Positions 1-8,855 of a stretch of DNA of 64,000 nt are shown one piece after another (the stretch's first letter is position 1; every line of letters starts with the position of its first letter). The translations under genes were made by a program, and so were the position numbers. The notes beneath the pieces are model-generated. The model worked only from the letters and a program-made list of their open reading frames with translations. It did not search any database and had not been told where the DNA came from. The stretch lies in the NCBI GenBank assembly GCA_022793095.1, contig JAAWCD010000054.1, positions 44,664-108,663 of the forward strand. Direction: 5' to 3'. This DNA is from Oscillospiraceae bacterium. Lineage in GTDB: Bacteria > Bacillota > Clostridia > Oscillospirales > Oscillospiraceae.

Positions 1-2
1 TC

Positions 3-1445
3 CTCATGGTCCGTCAGAACGGCGGGGGCGGCGGGGGCGAAAAAATCTCCCGCTTCAGCAAGGCCCGCGTCGTTCGGGGGGACGACGCCCAGAAGAAGGT
101 CACCTTTGCCGATGTGGCTGGGGCGGAGGAGGAAAAGGCTGAGCTTCAGGAAATCGTGGACTTCCTGAAGAACCCCGGAAAATTCACCGGCCTGGGGGCC
201 CATATCCCCAAGGGCGTGCTGTTGGTGGGCCCTCCGGGCACCGGAAAAACCCTGATCGCCAAGGCGGTGGCGGGGGAGGCAGGGGTCCAGTTCCTGACCA
301 TTTCCGGCTCCGACTTTGTGGAATTGTACGTGGGCGTGGGCGCTTCCCGAGTCCGGGACCTCTTTGACGAGGCCAAAAAGAACGCGCCCTCCATCGTCTT
401 CATTGATGAGATTGACGCGGTGGGCCGCCAGCGGGGCACCGGCCTGGGCGGCGGACATGACGAACGGGAACAGACCCTGAACCAGCTCCTGGTGGAGATG
501 GACGGCTTCGCCGGAAACTCCGGCGTCATCGTCATGGCGGCTACCAACCGTCAGGATATTCTGGACCCCGCCCTTCTGCGGCCGGGCCGGTTTGACCGGC
601 AGGTTTACGTGGGCCTTCCCGATATCCGGGGCCGGGAAGCCGTGCTGCGGGTTCATACCCGCCACAAACCCCTGGCGGACGATGTGGATTTGTCCACTCT
701 GGCCAAGGCCACCGGCGGCTTTACCGGCGCAGATTTGGAAAATTTAACGAACGAGGCCGCTCTTCGAGCCGCGCGGGCCAACCGGCCAGTCATCTACATG
801 GAGGATCTCCAGGAGTCCATCATCAAGGTGGTAGCCGGTCCGGAGAAGAAGAGCCGGGTGGTCACGCCCCACGCCCGAAAGCTCACTGCCTATCATGAGG
901 CGGGTCACGCCGTGGTCATCCGCCGTCTGCCCACCCACGACCCGGTCCATCAGATTACCATTGTTCCCCGCGGTGCGGCCGGAGGCATGACCATCTCTCT
1001 GCCTCAGGAGGACCGGATGTACCGCTCCCGTACCGAGCTGTTTGAGGACATTGTGGCAGGTCTGGGGGGACGTGTGGCGGAACAGATGTTTTTGGGCGAC
1101 GTCTCCACTGGCGCGTCCAACGACCTGGAACGGGCCACCAACACCGCCAGAGCCATGGTAACCAAGTATGGTATGAGCGAACGGCTGGGTACTGTCGTGT
1201 TTGAAAACGGACACGACGAGGTATTCATCGGCCGGTCCATGGCCCAGGCCAAGCCTTACTCGGAGGAGACTGCTTCCCTCATCGACGAGGAGGTCAAGTC
1301 CATCATCGGCAGGGCCTACAGCCGCTGTGAGGAGATCCTGAAGGACAGCCGCAAACAGCTGGTGCAGGTAGCTGAGTATCTTTTGGAGCATGAAACCATG
1401 TCCAAGGAAGAGTTTGAAGCCTTTTTTCCTCCGGTTATGCACTGA
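3..1445 (+). CDS. ftsH: ATP-dependent zinc metalloprotease FtsH, 3' part
   Basis: This is the C-terminal part of the membrane-anchored AAA+ protease that unfolds and degrades membrane and regulatory proteins. The reading frame is open at the left edge, so the periplasmic and transmembrane N-terminus lies outside the window. Numbering from the first in-frame Met at position 6, I see Walker A GPPGTGKT (about residues 75-82), Walker B with FIDEIDAVG (about 132-140), the second region of homology ending in RPGRFDRQ, and the zinc site HEAGH (about 297-301). The distal Asp ligand is in the [10 protein letters not shown] stretch. The pore loop reads FVELYVG instead of the usual FVEMFVG, a conservative Phe-to-Tyr change. 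It ends just before a small reductase-like gene and the dcw cluster. Identity is certain from motifs and spacing. Confidence 0.97.
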   Translation, partial: LMVRQNGGGGGGEKISRFSKARVVRGDDAQKKVTFADVAGAEEEKAELQEIVDFLKNPGKFTGLGAHIPKGVLLVGPPGTGKTLIAKAVAGEAGVQFLTISGSDFVELYVGVGASRVRDLFDEAKKNAPSIVFIDEIDAVGRQRGTGLGGGHDEREQTLNQLLVEMDGFAGNSGVIVMAATNRQDILDPALLRPGRFDRQVYVGLPDIRGREAVLRVHTRHKPLADDVDLSTLAKATGGFTGADLENLTNEAALRAARANRPVIYMEDLQESIIKVVAGPEKKSRVVTPHARKLTAYHEAGHAVVIRRLPTHDPVHQITIVPRGAAGGMTISLPQEDRMYRSRTELFEDIVAGLGGRVAEQMFLGDVSTGASNDLERATNTARAMVTKYGMSERLGTVVFENGHDEVFIGRSMAQAKPYSEETASLIDEEVKSIIGRAYSRCEEILKDSRKQLVQVAEYLLEHETMSKEEFEAFFPPVMH

Positions 1446-1520
1446 CTCTTTTTCCGGCTGGCGGGTTCCCCGGCAGCCGGATTTCAGTTATGGAAATTGT
1501 GGAATAATAGGAGACATGCT

Positions 1521-2066
1521 ATGAAAAGCAGGCTGATTCTATATATCGCCATGTCCCTGGATGGCTATATCGCGGAAGCGGACGGCAGCATTGGCTTTTT
1601 AGAGGAAGCGCCAAGTCCTTCACCTGACCTTGGCTATGAGGAATTTTACAATTCCATACAGGCGATCATACTTGGCGGAAAAACCTACCGCCAAGTAAAA
1701 AAGGACCTTTCACCGGAGCGGTGGCCCTATGAGGGAGTGCCCTGCTATGTATGCACGCGCCAGCAGAATCAGTATGACCCAAATGTTCACTTTACGTCTT
1801 TACCGCCAGGACAACAAGTATTGGACTTGGTTTCCAAAGAATGTTCGGGGAATATTTGGCTCATGGGTGGAGGAGAAATCATTCGCTGTTTTATGCGCGA
1901 GAACCTCATTGACCAATATTACATTTATGTCATGCCAACGGTCCTCGGGGATGGAATTCCTCTTTTTCCCGCAGGATTCCCAAAGACGAATCTGAAGCTG
2001 GAAGGCTGTAAAAATATAGGTGAGATTGTGGAGCTGATGTACCAAAAGAGGCCCCCCGAAGACTGA
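1521..2066 (+). CDS. RibD C-terminal / dihydrofolate reductase-like small protein
   Basis: A 181-residue protein of the RibD_C/DHFR-like fold, the group that includes B. subtilis YyaP and YwjB, whose substrates are mostly unknown. The N-terminal SLDGYIA, the LGGKTYR stretch, and the glycine-rich nucleotide site MGGGEIIRCF with LGDGIPLF after it are typical. An ATG at 1521 preceded by AGGAGACATGCT is preferred over the longer in-frame start at 1497. Its base composition is visibly more A/T-rich than ftsH or mraZ on either side, with codons such as ATA and TTA, which suggests a separate, perhaps acquired, origin. It is followed by its own terminator, so it is not part of the dcw operon. A role in antifolate response is possible but unsupported. 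Confidence 0.85.
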   Translation: MKSRLILYIAMSLDGYIAEADGSIGFLEEAPSPSPDLGYEEFYNSIQAIILGGKTYRQVKKDLSPERWPYEGVPCYVCTRQQNQYDPNVHFTSLPPGQQVLDLVSKECSGNIWLMGGGEIIRCFMRENLIDQYYIYVMPTVLGDGIPLFPAGFPKTNLKLEGCKNIGEIVELMYQKRPPED

Positions 2067-2092
2067 TGCAGCACTTGCCAGACTTCCTATGC

Positions 2093-2122
2093 GCCCTGTC
2101 CTGTTTTCAGGACAGGGCTTTT
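2093..2122 (+). terminator. Rho-independent terminator after the DHFR-like gene
   Basis: An 11-bp perfect stem, GCCCTGTCCTG and CAGGACAGGGC, closes a TTTT loop and is followed by TTTT and a T-rich run. It separates the DHFR-like gene from the dcw cluster. Confidence 0.9.
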
Positions 2123-2275
2123 ACCGTTTTCACAGCATATGGTTGACATAAGAAAAGAAATGTAAACCTTGTAGTATAGTCCCCCGCAAACAGAACGAAT
2201 GTTCTAAAAATACAAAAAATGACGAAAAAAGGGAAAATAACTCACCATATAACCGGAAAAAAGTGATATCTACCC

Positions 2276-2304
2276 TTGCTTTTTTTGGCTGAAGGCATTA
2301 TACT
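2276..2304 (+). promoter_or_regulatory. Candidate sigma-A promoter of the dcw cluster
   Basis: TTGCTT at 2276-2281 and TATACT at 2299-2304 with a 17-bp spacer, about 90 bp upstream of mraZ. The -35 is weak and the -10 is good. The rest of the 2123-2392 stretch is A/T-rich and holds no gene. Confidence 0.5.
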
Positions 2305-2330
2305 GTTATATGTAATAAGATAAAATGCTG

Positions 2331-2377
2331 GTGGAGCAAAGTGGAGTGAAAATACACTATACGGCAGGGAAGTGGAG
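2331..2377 (+). promoter_or_regulatory. Candidate MraZ operator: GTGGAG direct repeats
   Basis: GTGGAG occurs at 2331, 2341 and 2372, that is 10 bp and 31 bp apart, so all three copies lie on the same helical face. MraZ is known in other bacteria to bind short G-rich direct repeats spaced about one turn apart upstream of its own gene. The assignment here is inference. Confidence 0.45.
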
Positions 2378-2392
2378 GAGAGGTGAAGGCCC

Positions 2393-2818
2393 GTGGCCAG
2401 TATGACTGGGCGATACGATCACACGATCGATCCCAAGGGCCGCCTGTTTCTCCCCTCGAAGCTGCGGGCAGAGCTTGGCAATCCAGTCTATCTGGCTGTA
2501 GGCACGGACTTCTGCCTGGATATCTACCCTCAGGAGGCGTGGGACGCCCTGGCGGAAAAGGTGGCCGCGCTCCCCACCAGCCAGGCGGCCAGGATGGATG
2601 TGTTCTTTGCCAACGCCAGCCGGTGTGAGCCGGACAGCCAGTGGCGGATTCTGATTCCGCAGACCCTGCGGGACTATGCGGGATTGTCGGAGGACGTGGT
2701 GGTCACCGGCAACGGCCCCAAGGCAAAAATCTGGAGCCGGAAGCGCTGGGAAGAGAAAGTGGCCAAGGAGCTCAATCCCGCCAACGTGGCCGGTATTATG
2801 GCATCCCTGGGGCTTTGA
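2393..2818 (+). CDS. mraZ: Transcriptional regulator MraZ
   Basis: A 141-residue protein made of two AbrB-like MraZ repeats, about residues 5-75 and 76-130. The DPKGRLFLPSKLR motif in the first and DSQWRILIPQTLR in the second are the conserved DNA-binding loops; the second departs from the usual D-x-x-G-R form (DSQWR). In other bacteria MraZ is a ring-forming repressor of its own dcw operon. The GTG at 2393 is preferred because AGGTGA lies just upstream; an ATG three codons later is the alternative. It is the first gene of the cluster and is followed by rsmH after a repeat element. Length is normal for the family. Confidence 0.95.
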   Translation: MASMTGRYDHTIDPKGRLFLPSKLRAELGNPVYLAVGTDFCLDIYPQEAWDALAEKVAALPTSQAARMDVFFANASRCEPDSQWRILIPQTLRDYAGLSEDVVVTGNGPKAKIWSRKRWEEKVAKELNPANVAGIMASLGL

Positions 2819-2955
2819 TGCGGAAGGAAAAAGGACCAAAAAGAACTCCAACCTGGGCCTGACCAAACCATGGCTGCATTGGACATCAAGAAAGCGAAGC
2901 CCTTGCGGCCGGCCGATGGGGTCCAGAAATCTTACGGGCCCGCACCATCCAACAG

Positions 2956-3001
2956 TAGAACCAGCTTAAAGTTCTTTGCCAAGCTTTCTTTCAAGAAAGC
3001 G
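2956..3001. repeat. Family A intergenic repeat, half unit, before rsmH
   Basis: Contains TTAAAGTTCTTTGCC followed by the hairpin GCTTTCTTTCAAGAAAGC. The hairpin ends directly against the GGGGGGAGGAG ribosome site of rsmH. This is the GCTTTC/GAAAGC stem variant. Confidence 0.85.
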
Positions 3002-3016
3002 GGGGGAGGAGAGAAA

Positions 3017-3955
3017 TTGGAGTTTACACACCGTCCTGTGCTGCTGGAAGAGTGTATCACGGGGCTGAATATCCGGCCAGAGGGGATTTACCTGGACGGC
3101 ACGCTGGGCCGGGCCGGACATTCCCGCGAGATTGCCCGGCGGCTTACCACAGGCCGGCTCATCTGCGTGGACCGGGACCAGGCGGCGCTGGACGCGGCGG
3201 AGACCCGGCTGGCAGAATTCCGGGACCGGGTGGCCTTGGTCCACGGGAATTTCCGGGCGCTGAATCAGATTTTAGACGGGCTGGAGCTTTCCGGCGTGGA
3301 CGGAATGTTGTTCGACCTTGGGGTCTCCTCTCCCCAGCTGGACGACGGCAGCCGCGGCTTTTCCTATATGCAGGACGCCCCACTGGACATGCGGATGGAC
3401 AAGTCCTCCCCCCTGACCGCCGCCGCGGTGGTCAACGAGTGGCCCCAGCAGGAGCTGAAACGCATCCTTTTTCAGTACGGCGAGGAGCGTTGCGCGCCCG
3501 CCATTGCCTCGGCTATCGTCAAGCGCCGGGCGGACAAGCCCATTGAGACCACTCTGGAGCTGGTGGAGGTCATTCGTTCGGCCATGCCGGCCGCCGCCCT
3601 GCGGGAAAAACAGCATCCCGCCAAGCGGAGCTTTCAGGCCATCCGCATTGCCGTCAATGACGAGCTGGCGTCTATTTCCGAGCTGATGGAAAGCGCGGTG
3701 CCCCGGCTGAATCCCGGCGGCCGGCTGGCGGTCATCTCCTTCCACTCCCTGGAGGACCGGATCATCAAGACCAGCCTGGCGGGCTTTGCCAAAGGATGCA
3801 CCTGCCCGCCGGACTTTCCGGTGTGTGTCTGCGGGAAAAAGCCGCAAATCAAGTTGATTTCCCGCAAGCCGGTTCTCCCCTCGGCACAGGAGCTGGGGGA
3901 GAATCCCCGTTCCCGAAGCGCCAAGCTGCGGGTGGCGGAAAAACTCCCGCTTTGA
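3017..3955 (+). CDS. rsmH: 16S rRNA (cytosine(1402)-N4)-methyltransferase RsmH
   Basis: A 312-residue SAM-dependent methyltransferase that modifies C1402 in the ribosomal P site. The start is taken as TTG at 3017, giving EFTHRPVLLEE as the N-terminus, because GGGGGGAGGAG sits just upstream. The longer frame from 2870 would translate the repeat element and is rejected. Visible motifs are DGTLGRAGHS (SAM site, usual form DxTxGxGGHS, here with Arg-Ala), LFDLGVSSPQLD, RGFSY, DMRMD, and SFHSLEDRIIK near the C-terminus. The CTCPPDFPVCVCG cysteine stretch is also typical. It lies between mraZ and the ftsL-like gene, the conserved place for rsmH (mraW). Confidence 0.97.
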   Translation: MEFTHRPVLLEECITGLNIRPEGIYLDGTLGRAGHSREIARRLTTGRLICVDRDQAALDAAETRLAEFRDRVALVHGNFRALNQILDGLELSGVDGMLFDLGVSSPQLDDGSRGFSYMQDAPLDMRMDKSSPLTAAAVVNEWPQQELKRILFQYGEERCAPAIASAIVKRRADKPIETTLELVEVIRSAMPAAALREKQHPAKRSFQAIRIAVNDELASISELMESAVPRLNPGGRLAVISFHSLEDRIIKTSLAGFAKGCTCPPDFPVCVCGKKPQIKLISRKPVLPSAQELGENPRSRSAKLRVAEKLPL

Positions 3956-4046
3956 CCTGTGAGCGCGGACAAGCTCACCGTCAGAGCGGGATACGAAAGA
4001 GCTTAGGCAGGCGCCGGCGCTCTGAAAGAAAAGGATGTGCCGGTTT

Positions 4047-4610
4047 ATGGCGACAATGACAAGACGAAGAACTTCAGCGACCTATGGGAACGTAGCCTAT
4101 AACCTGGACTACATGGGAAATGTGGCCGTGGAGCGGGGCACCGCAGAGCGGGTTTACCAGCCCCAGCCCAAGGTCCGCCCCCGAGAGCGGGTGCGGAACA
4201 GAACCCGAACCAAGATTCAGGTCCGGGAGCAGGAAAAGGTATCTGTGTTTGCGGTCAGCGGCTTTTTGGCCATTGCCGTGATTGCGGTGGTGGTACTGCT
4301 CAGCTATATTCAGCTTTATCAAATCAACACCGAGTCGGTGAGCCTGAGAAGCCAGCTCACCGAACTGAAGACGGAGGAGGCCAAGCTCAGCGCCCAATAC
4401 GAGCGGACCTTTGACTTGCAGGCGATTGAAGAGTCGCTGCTGTCCACCGGAACTATGGTCAAGCCCAAGAGCAACCAGGTTATCTATCTGGACCTGTCCG
4501 AGCCGGACAACGTCGTGGTGTACAGCCAGCTGGAGACAGCCGGCGGGGTACAGGGATTTCTGGAAAGCGTGCAGCAGCTGCTGGGCGGCGCGGTGGAATA
4601 CTTCCGCTGA
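4047..4610 (+). CDS. ftsL: FtsL/DivIC-like septum protein
   Basis: A 187-residue bitopic membrane protein: a basic cytoplasmic N-terminus (about residues 1-65, rich in Arg and Lys), one transmembrane helix (about 66-88), and an extracellular coiled coil starting SLRSQLTELKTEEAKL. This layout, and its place between rsmH and the division PBP, fit FtsL, which joins FtsQ/DivIB and DivIC at the septum and activates FtsW-FtsI. Sequence identity in this family is always low, so the call rests on topology and position. The cytoplasmic part is longer than in most FtsL proteins. Start: ATG at 4047 with AAGG upstream; ATG at 4035 is possible but its ribosome site would overlap. Confidence 0.75.
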   Translation: MATMTRRRTSATYGNVAYNLDYMGNVAVERGTAERVYQPQPKVRPRERVRNRTRTKIQVREQEKVSVFAVSGFLAIAVIAVVVLLSYIQLYQINTESVSLRSQLTELKTEEAKLSAQYERTFDLQAIEESLLSTGTMVKPKSNQVIYLDLSEPDNVVVYSQLETAGGVQGFLESVQQLLGGAVEYFR

Positions 4611-4679
4611 CCGGTGAATACCATAGACAGACCCATAAAGAAAGAAAGGGCGTAAGAACGAAAGAGTTTTCTTACGTCT

Positions 4680-4793
4680 CTTCTTTTTCTGGAAAGAAAA
4701 AGAAGCAAAAAGAACTTTAAGCGGCGCGTTAAGGCAAGACTTCCGGTAGAATCAGTTTAAAGTTCTTTTGGTTCTTTTCTTTCAAGAAAAGAA
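4680..4793. repeat. Family A intergenic repeat, full inverted unit, before the PBP gene
   Basis: Left hairpin CTTCTTTTTCTGGAAAG with its tail GCAAAAAGAACTTTAA, then the facing half GTTTAAAGTTCTTTTGG and a GTTC/GAAC hairpin. The right hairpin ends 8 bases before AGGAGG. A further palindrome, CGTAAGAA/TTCTTACG, lies at 4651-4676. Confidence 0.9.
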
Positions 4794-4814
4794 CAACCCA
4801 CAGGAGGTGTGGAA

Positions 4815-7196
4815 ATGAAGCAGGAGCGTCCCAGGCGGGAATCGGCAGGCAAACGGGCCAATCGGACCGTGTTCTGGCGGACTGTCTTTTTAATGTTGGT
4901 CTTCGGCATCGGACTGTTTATTCCGCTGTTCGCGCAGCTGTACCGGTTACAAATTGTCCAGCATGAAGAGCTGTTGGAGCGGTCCACCCGCCAGCAGACG
5001 AGGGATACCTCCGTGACCGCCGCGCGAGGCACCATCTACGACCGGAGCGGCAACGTGCTGGCCATCAGCGCCACCGTGTACACCGTGGTTCTATCCCCAA
5101 AGGACTTGAACGAGGTCCAGGATATCTACCGCAAGGCAGCGGCCCGGCTCAAGGACGGCGAAACCATGAGCTACCCAGAGCCCACTGACGAACGAATCGC
5201 CGCCAGCCTCAGTGAAATTCTGGGCATCGACCAGGCTGAGATTTTGAAGCGCTGCGAAAAGGAGAGCCAATATGAAATCCTGGCCAAGGGCATAGAAGGG
5301 GAGACCGAGAAGGCAATGCAGGCCTTTATCACAGATAATCATCTCCTCAACAGCGTCCGGCTGGTTCCCGCCTCCAAACGGTATTACCCTTACTCCGATT
5401 TGGCCGCGCAGGTCATCGGCTTCGTCAATTCCGAGGGCGGCGCTTACGGCCTGGAATCCAAGTACGAGGATGTGCTTCGGGGTCAGGCTGGCCGCCTTGT
5501 CACCGCCAAGAGCGCGCGGGGTGTGGAGCTGCCTAACTTCTTTGAGGACTATGTGGACTCCATGGACGGATACGGACTTTACACCACCATCGACAGCACC
5601 ATCCAGAGCATGGTGGAAAAAGAGCTGGAAAAGCGCATCGCCATGTACGATGTGCAGAAGGGCGGCTTCTGCATCGTCATGGACCCCAACTCCGGCGCGG
5701 TGCTGGCTATGGCCAGCTCCCCGGACTACGATTTGAACAACTACTCCGCCGTGCTGGATTCCCTGCTCCAGCAGACCATGGAGGGCCTGGAGCAGGGCAC
5801 CGAGGAGTACAGCAAGGCCCTGAGCAGCGCCCGGCTGAAGCAGTGGAGCAACAAGGCCCTCAACACCAGCTATGAGCCCGGTTCCACCTTCAAATCTATC
5901 GTGCTGGCCGCAGCCCTGGAGGAGGGCGTGGTCTCCATGAGCGACACCTTCAACTGCACTGGATCCATCATCCTGGACGGCTGGGAGATCAAGTGCTCCA
6001 ACCGCTCCGGTCACGGACATCAGGACCTGGCAAAGGCGGTGGGCAACTCCTGCAACCCCGCTTTCATTGAGATCGGCCAGCGGCTGGGCGCGGATAAGTT
6101 CTACGACTATCTGGAGGACTTCGGCTTCACCGAAATGACCGGTATCGACCTGCCCGGCGAACAGGCGCCCGTCATCAAGGACGGCGGCACCATCTGGCCC
6201 CGGTCCAGCTTCAACATCGTCCAGTTGGCTACCGCCTCCTTCGGCCAGCGGTTCCAGACCACCCCCATTCAGCTCATCACCGCCGTGGCGGCCACCATCA
6301 ACGGCGGTTACCTCTACACTCCCTACGTGGTCCAGTCCATCACCGACAGCGAGGGCTCCGTTATTCAGGAGACCCAGCCCAACGTGGTCCGGCAGGTCAT
6401 CAGCGAGGACACCTCCGCTCAGGTGGCCCGGATTCTGGAAAACGTGGTGGACGGCTGTATTACCGGCACCGGCCTGACTGGAAAGAACGCCTATGTGGCG
6501 GGCTACCGTATCGGCGGCAAGACCGGTTCCTCCCAGACCCTGGTCAAGGGCGAGACCATCGTCTCCTTCGTGGGCTTCGCCCCGGCGGACGACCCGCAGG
6601 TCATCATCCTGTTCGCCCTGGACACCCCCAATCCGGTAGAGCCGGGCAGCGACTACTGCACCAGCGGCGACTATATCAGCGGCGGCAGCATGACCGCCCC
6701 GGCGGTGGGCGAGCTGCTGCCTGACATCCTGGACTATCTGGGCGTGGAGCGGGTCTATCAGAGCACCGAGGTGATGGACACCACCGTTCCCCAGCTGGTG
6801 GGCGGCACGCTGCCCAACGCCGAAATCGCCCTGAACCAGCGGCATCTGACCTTCCGCACCGTGGGAACCGGCGAGACCATCACCGCCCAGATTCCCGTTT
6901 CCGGCGCGGCCGTACCTATCGGCAGCGAAGTGATTATCTACTTGGGCGAGGAAAAGCCGGCGGATATGGTCCGGGTTCCCAATCTGTCCGGCATGAGCAT
7001 GTCGGCGGCGCAGGCGACTCTGGCCGATCTGGACCTGTACCTCCGGCCCACCGGAGCCAACAGCTATTCCAGCGATACCACCCGCGTGAGCGGGCAGTCG
7101 GTACAGGAAGGCGTGGAGGTGGAGCGGGGCAGCGTCATCACAGTCCAGTTCAGCGACAGCTTTGTGGGCGATAACGACGCCAACGCACTGGATTAG
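4815..7196 (+). CDS. Division/sporulation penicillin-binding protein with PASTA domains (FtsI/SpoVD class)
   Basis: A 793-residue class B transpeptidase that cross-links septal or spore-cortex peptidoglycan with an SEDS partner, presumably the FtsW encoded downstream. It has a short cytoplasmic tail, one membrane helix (about residues 20-40), a dimerisation domain starting at AARGTIYDRSGN, and a transpeptidase domain. The latter carries active-site STFK (Ser about 357), SCN (about 412-414) and KTG (about 569-571). Two PASTA repeats follow, starting about VPQLVGG and VPNLSGM. The ATG at 4815 lies 7 bases after AGGAGG. Other Firmicutes often have separate pbpB and spoVD genes here; only one is present, so it could serve division, sporulation or both. 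Confidence 0.92.
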   Translation: MKQERPRRESAGKRANRTVFWRTVFLMLVFGIGLFIPLFAQLYRLQIVQHEELLERSTRQQTRDTSVTAARGTIYDRSGNVLAISATVYTVVLSPKDLNEVQDIYRKAAARLKDGETMSYPEPTDERIAASLSEILGIDQAEILKRCEKESQYEILAKGIEGETEKAMQAFITDNHLLNSVRLVPASKRYYPYSDLAAQVIGFVNSEGGAYGLESKYEDVLRGQAGRLVTAKSARGVELPNFFEDYVDSMDGYGLYTTIDSTIQSMVEKELEKRIAMYDVQKGGFCIVMDPNSGAVLAMASSPDYDLNNYSAVLDSLLQQTMEGLEQGTEEYSKALSSARLKQWSNKALNTSYEPGSTFKSIVLAAALEEGVVSMSDTFNCTGSIILDGWEIKCSNRSGHGHQDLAKAVGNSCNPAFIEIGQRLGADKFYDYLEDFGFTEMTGIDLPGEQAPVIKDGGTIWPRSSFNIVQLATASFGQRFQTTPIQLITAVAATINGGYLYTPYVVQSITDSEGSVIQETQPNVVRQVISEDTSAQVARILENVVDGCITGTGLTGKNAYVAGYRIGGKTGSSQTLVKGETIVSFVGFAPADDPQVIILFALDTPNPVEPGSDYCTSGDYISGGSMTAPAVGELLPDILDYLGVERVYQSTEVMDTTVPQLVGGTLPNAEIALNQRHLTFRTVGTGETITAQIPVSGAAVPIGSEVIIYLGEEKPADMVRVPNLSGMSMSAAQATLADLDLYLRPTGANSYSSDTTRVSGQSVQEGVEVERGSVITVQFSDSFVGDNDANALD

Positions 7197-7224
7197 GCGG
7201 CCCGATGAGGTCATCGGGCCCTAC
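7197..7224. repeat. Half copy of the GGCCCGATGA inverted repeat
   Basis: GGCCCGATGAGGTCATCGGGCC is itself a near-perfect palindrome and ends in CTAC. It matches both arms of the larger element at 45022-45122. It starts at the last base of the PBP stop codon. Confidence 0.75.
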
Positions 7225-7288
7225 GCGGAGAGGATCCGAATCCATGGGGCAGGGCGTGTATCCATTGAGCGGCAATGCGGAATCAACG

Positions 7289-7329
7289 GTTTAAAGTTCT
7301 TTTGCTTCTTTTCTTTCAAGAAAAGAAGA
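7289..7329. repeat. Family A intergenic repeat, half unit, before murE
   Basis: GTTTAAAGTTCTTTTG followed by the stem CTTCTTTTCTT/AAGAAAAGAAG around a TC loop. It runs directly into the AAGGAAGGGAAG ribosome site of murE. Confidence 0.88.
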
Positions 7330-7345
7330 AGAAAGGAAGGGAAGC

Positions 7346-8800
7346 ATGCGGTTGACAGAGCTGTGGAAGGGCGTCGCCCTGACCGCCGGCGATCCGGCTT
7401 TGGACCTGGAAATCACCGGTCTGGCCTGTCACTCCCGAGAAATCCAGCCGGGCGGCCTGTTTGTGGCGGTGCCGGGCCAGCTGGACGACGGACACCGGTT
7501 CATCGAAGACGCGGTACGCCGCGGCGCGGCCGCGGTGGTGTGCCAGCACCCGCCCGGCCAACCCCCCGGCGTCCCTGTCTTTCAGGTCCCGGACAGCCGG
7601 GCCGCGCTCAGCGCCCTGGCCGCGAACTTCTACCGCCGCCCCGGCGAGGAAGTGACCCTGATCGGCGTCACCGGCACCAACGGCAAAACCACCACGACCT
7701 ATCTCATCAAACAGCTTCTGGAAGGCGTTCTGAACACCAAGGCGGGCCTCATTGGCACCAATCAGAACCTGATTGGCGGGTCGAGTCTGCCCGCCGCCCA
7801 CACCACACCGGACAGCCTGGAGCTCCAATCCCTGCTCCGCCGGATGGCGGACGGGGGCTGCACCCATGTGGTCATGGAGGTCTCCTCCCACGCGCTGGCC
7901 CTGGAGCGGACAGCCGGACTGACCTTTGACGCGGGCATCTTTACCAATCTGACCCAGGACCACCTGGATTTTCACAGGACCATGGAGGCCTACCGGGACG
8001 CCAAGGAGCGCCTTTTCCAGCAGAGCCGGACCGCTGTCTTCAACCTGGACGACGAAGCGGGCCGCTATTACGCCAGCCGCCGGAGCGGTCCCATGTTCAC
8101 CTACTCCGAGGCCCGGAACGAGGCCAGCCTCTGCGCCAAAAATTTGCGCCTCCTTCCGGGCCGGGTGGAGTTCGAGGCCCTGACCGGTCAAGGGATTGCC
8201 CGTGTCAAGCTGCCCATTCCCGGCGGCTTCACCATCTACAACGCCCTGGCCGCGCTGAGCTGCGGCCTGGTGCTGGGGCTGGAGCTGGAGGCCATGGCTG
8301 CGGCCCTGGCCCAGGTACAGGGCGTTCGGGGCAGGGTGGAGGTGGTCCCCTGTCCGGCGGAATACACGGTCATCATTGACTACGCGCACACGCCCGACGC
8401 GCTGGAAAACCTTCTCTGTGCCGCCCGATGCTGCACGAAGGGCAGAATTTTGCTGGTGTTCGGCTGCGGCGGCGACCGGGACCGGAGCAAGCGGCCCCTG
8501 ATGGGCCAGATTGCCGGAGAGCTGGCGGACTATGTGATCGTCACCTCCGACAACCCCCGCACCGAAGACCCCATGGAGATCATCCGCCATGTTGTGGACG
8601 GCATGGATGCCGGCAGCGCGCCTCACGAGGTGGTGCCTGACCGCCGGGAGGCAATTTTCCGGGCGCTGGATCTGGGAAAACCGGGGGATTTGATTCTGCT
8701 GGCCGGGAAGGGGCACGAGACCGACCAGCTGATTGGAACGGAAAAACGGCATCTGGACGAACGGGAAGAGGTGGCGCGGTATTTTCACGAACGAACATGA
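7346..8800 (+). CDS. murE: UDP-MurNAc-L-Ala-D-Glu:meso-diaminopimelate ligase MurE
   Basis: A 484-residue Mur ligase that adds the third residue of the stem peptide in the cytoplasm. Three domains are seen: the UDP-binding N-terminal part (1-95), the central ATPase with GTNGKT (about 110-115), and the C-terminal ligase domain. The DNPR motif in SDNPRTEDP is the known determinant for meso-diaminopimelate rather than L-lysine, so the wall is DAP-type. HTTPDS and the FTNLTQDHLDFH stretch are also conserved. The start ATG follows AAGGAAGGGAAGC. It is followed not by murF, as in many relatives, but by a short ORF of unknown function and then mraY. Confidence 0.97.
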   Translation: MRLTELWKGVALTAGDPALDLEITGLACHSREIQPGGLFVAVPGQLDDGHRFIEDAVRRGAAAVVCQHPPGQPPGVPVFQVPDSRAALSALAANFYRRPGEEVTLIGVTGTNGKTTTTYLIKQLLEGVLNTKAGLIGTNQNLIGGSSLPAAHTTPDSLELQSLLRRMADGGCTHVVMEVSSHALALERTAGLTFDAGIFTNLTQDHLDFHRTMEAYRDAKERLFQQSRTAVFNLDDEAGRYYASRRSGPMFTYSEARNEASLCAKNLRLLPGRVEFEALTGQGIARVKLPIPGGFTIYNALAALSCGLVLGLELEAMAAALAQVQGVRGRVEVVPCPAEYTVIIDYAHTPDALENLLCAARCCTKGRILLVFGCGGDRDRSKRPLMGQIAGELADYVIVTSDNPRTEDPMEIIRHVVDGMDAGSAPHEVVPDRREAIFRALDLGKPGDLILLAGKGHETDQLIGTEKRHLDEREEVARYFHERT

Positions 8801-8855
8801 CCGGGAGCCAGAGCAGGGCTGGCAGTTTGAAACCTCCGGATCGGACGGATTCACA

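Noticed and set aside
2870..3016. An N-terminal extension of RsmH by 49 residues.
   Set aside because: It would be encoded by a family A repeat and lacks a ribosome site; TTG at 3017 has a strong one and restores the family's usual N-terminus.
5091..7214. A 707-codon open frame antisense to the PBP gene.
   Set aside because: Long antisense frames are common in GC-rich coding DNA; its translation is rich in Gly, Ala, His and Val without domains, and the sense strand encodes an intact, motif-complete protein.
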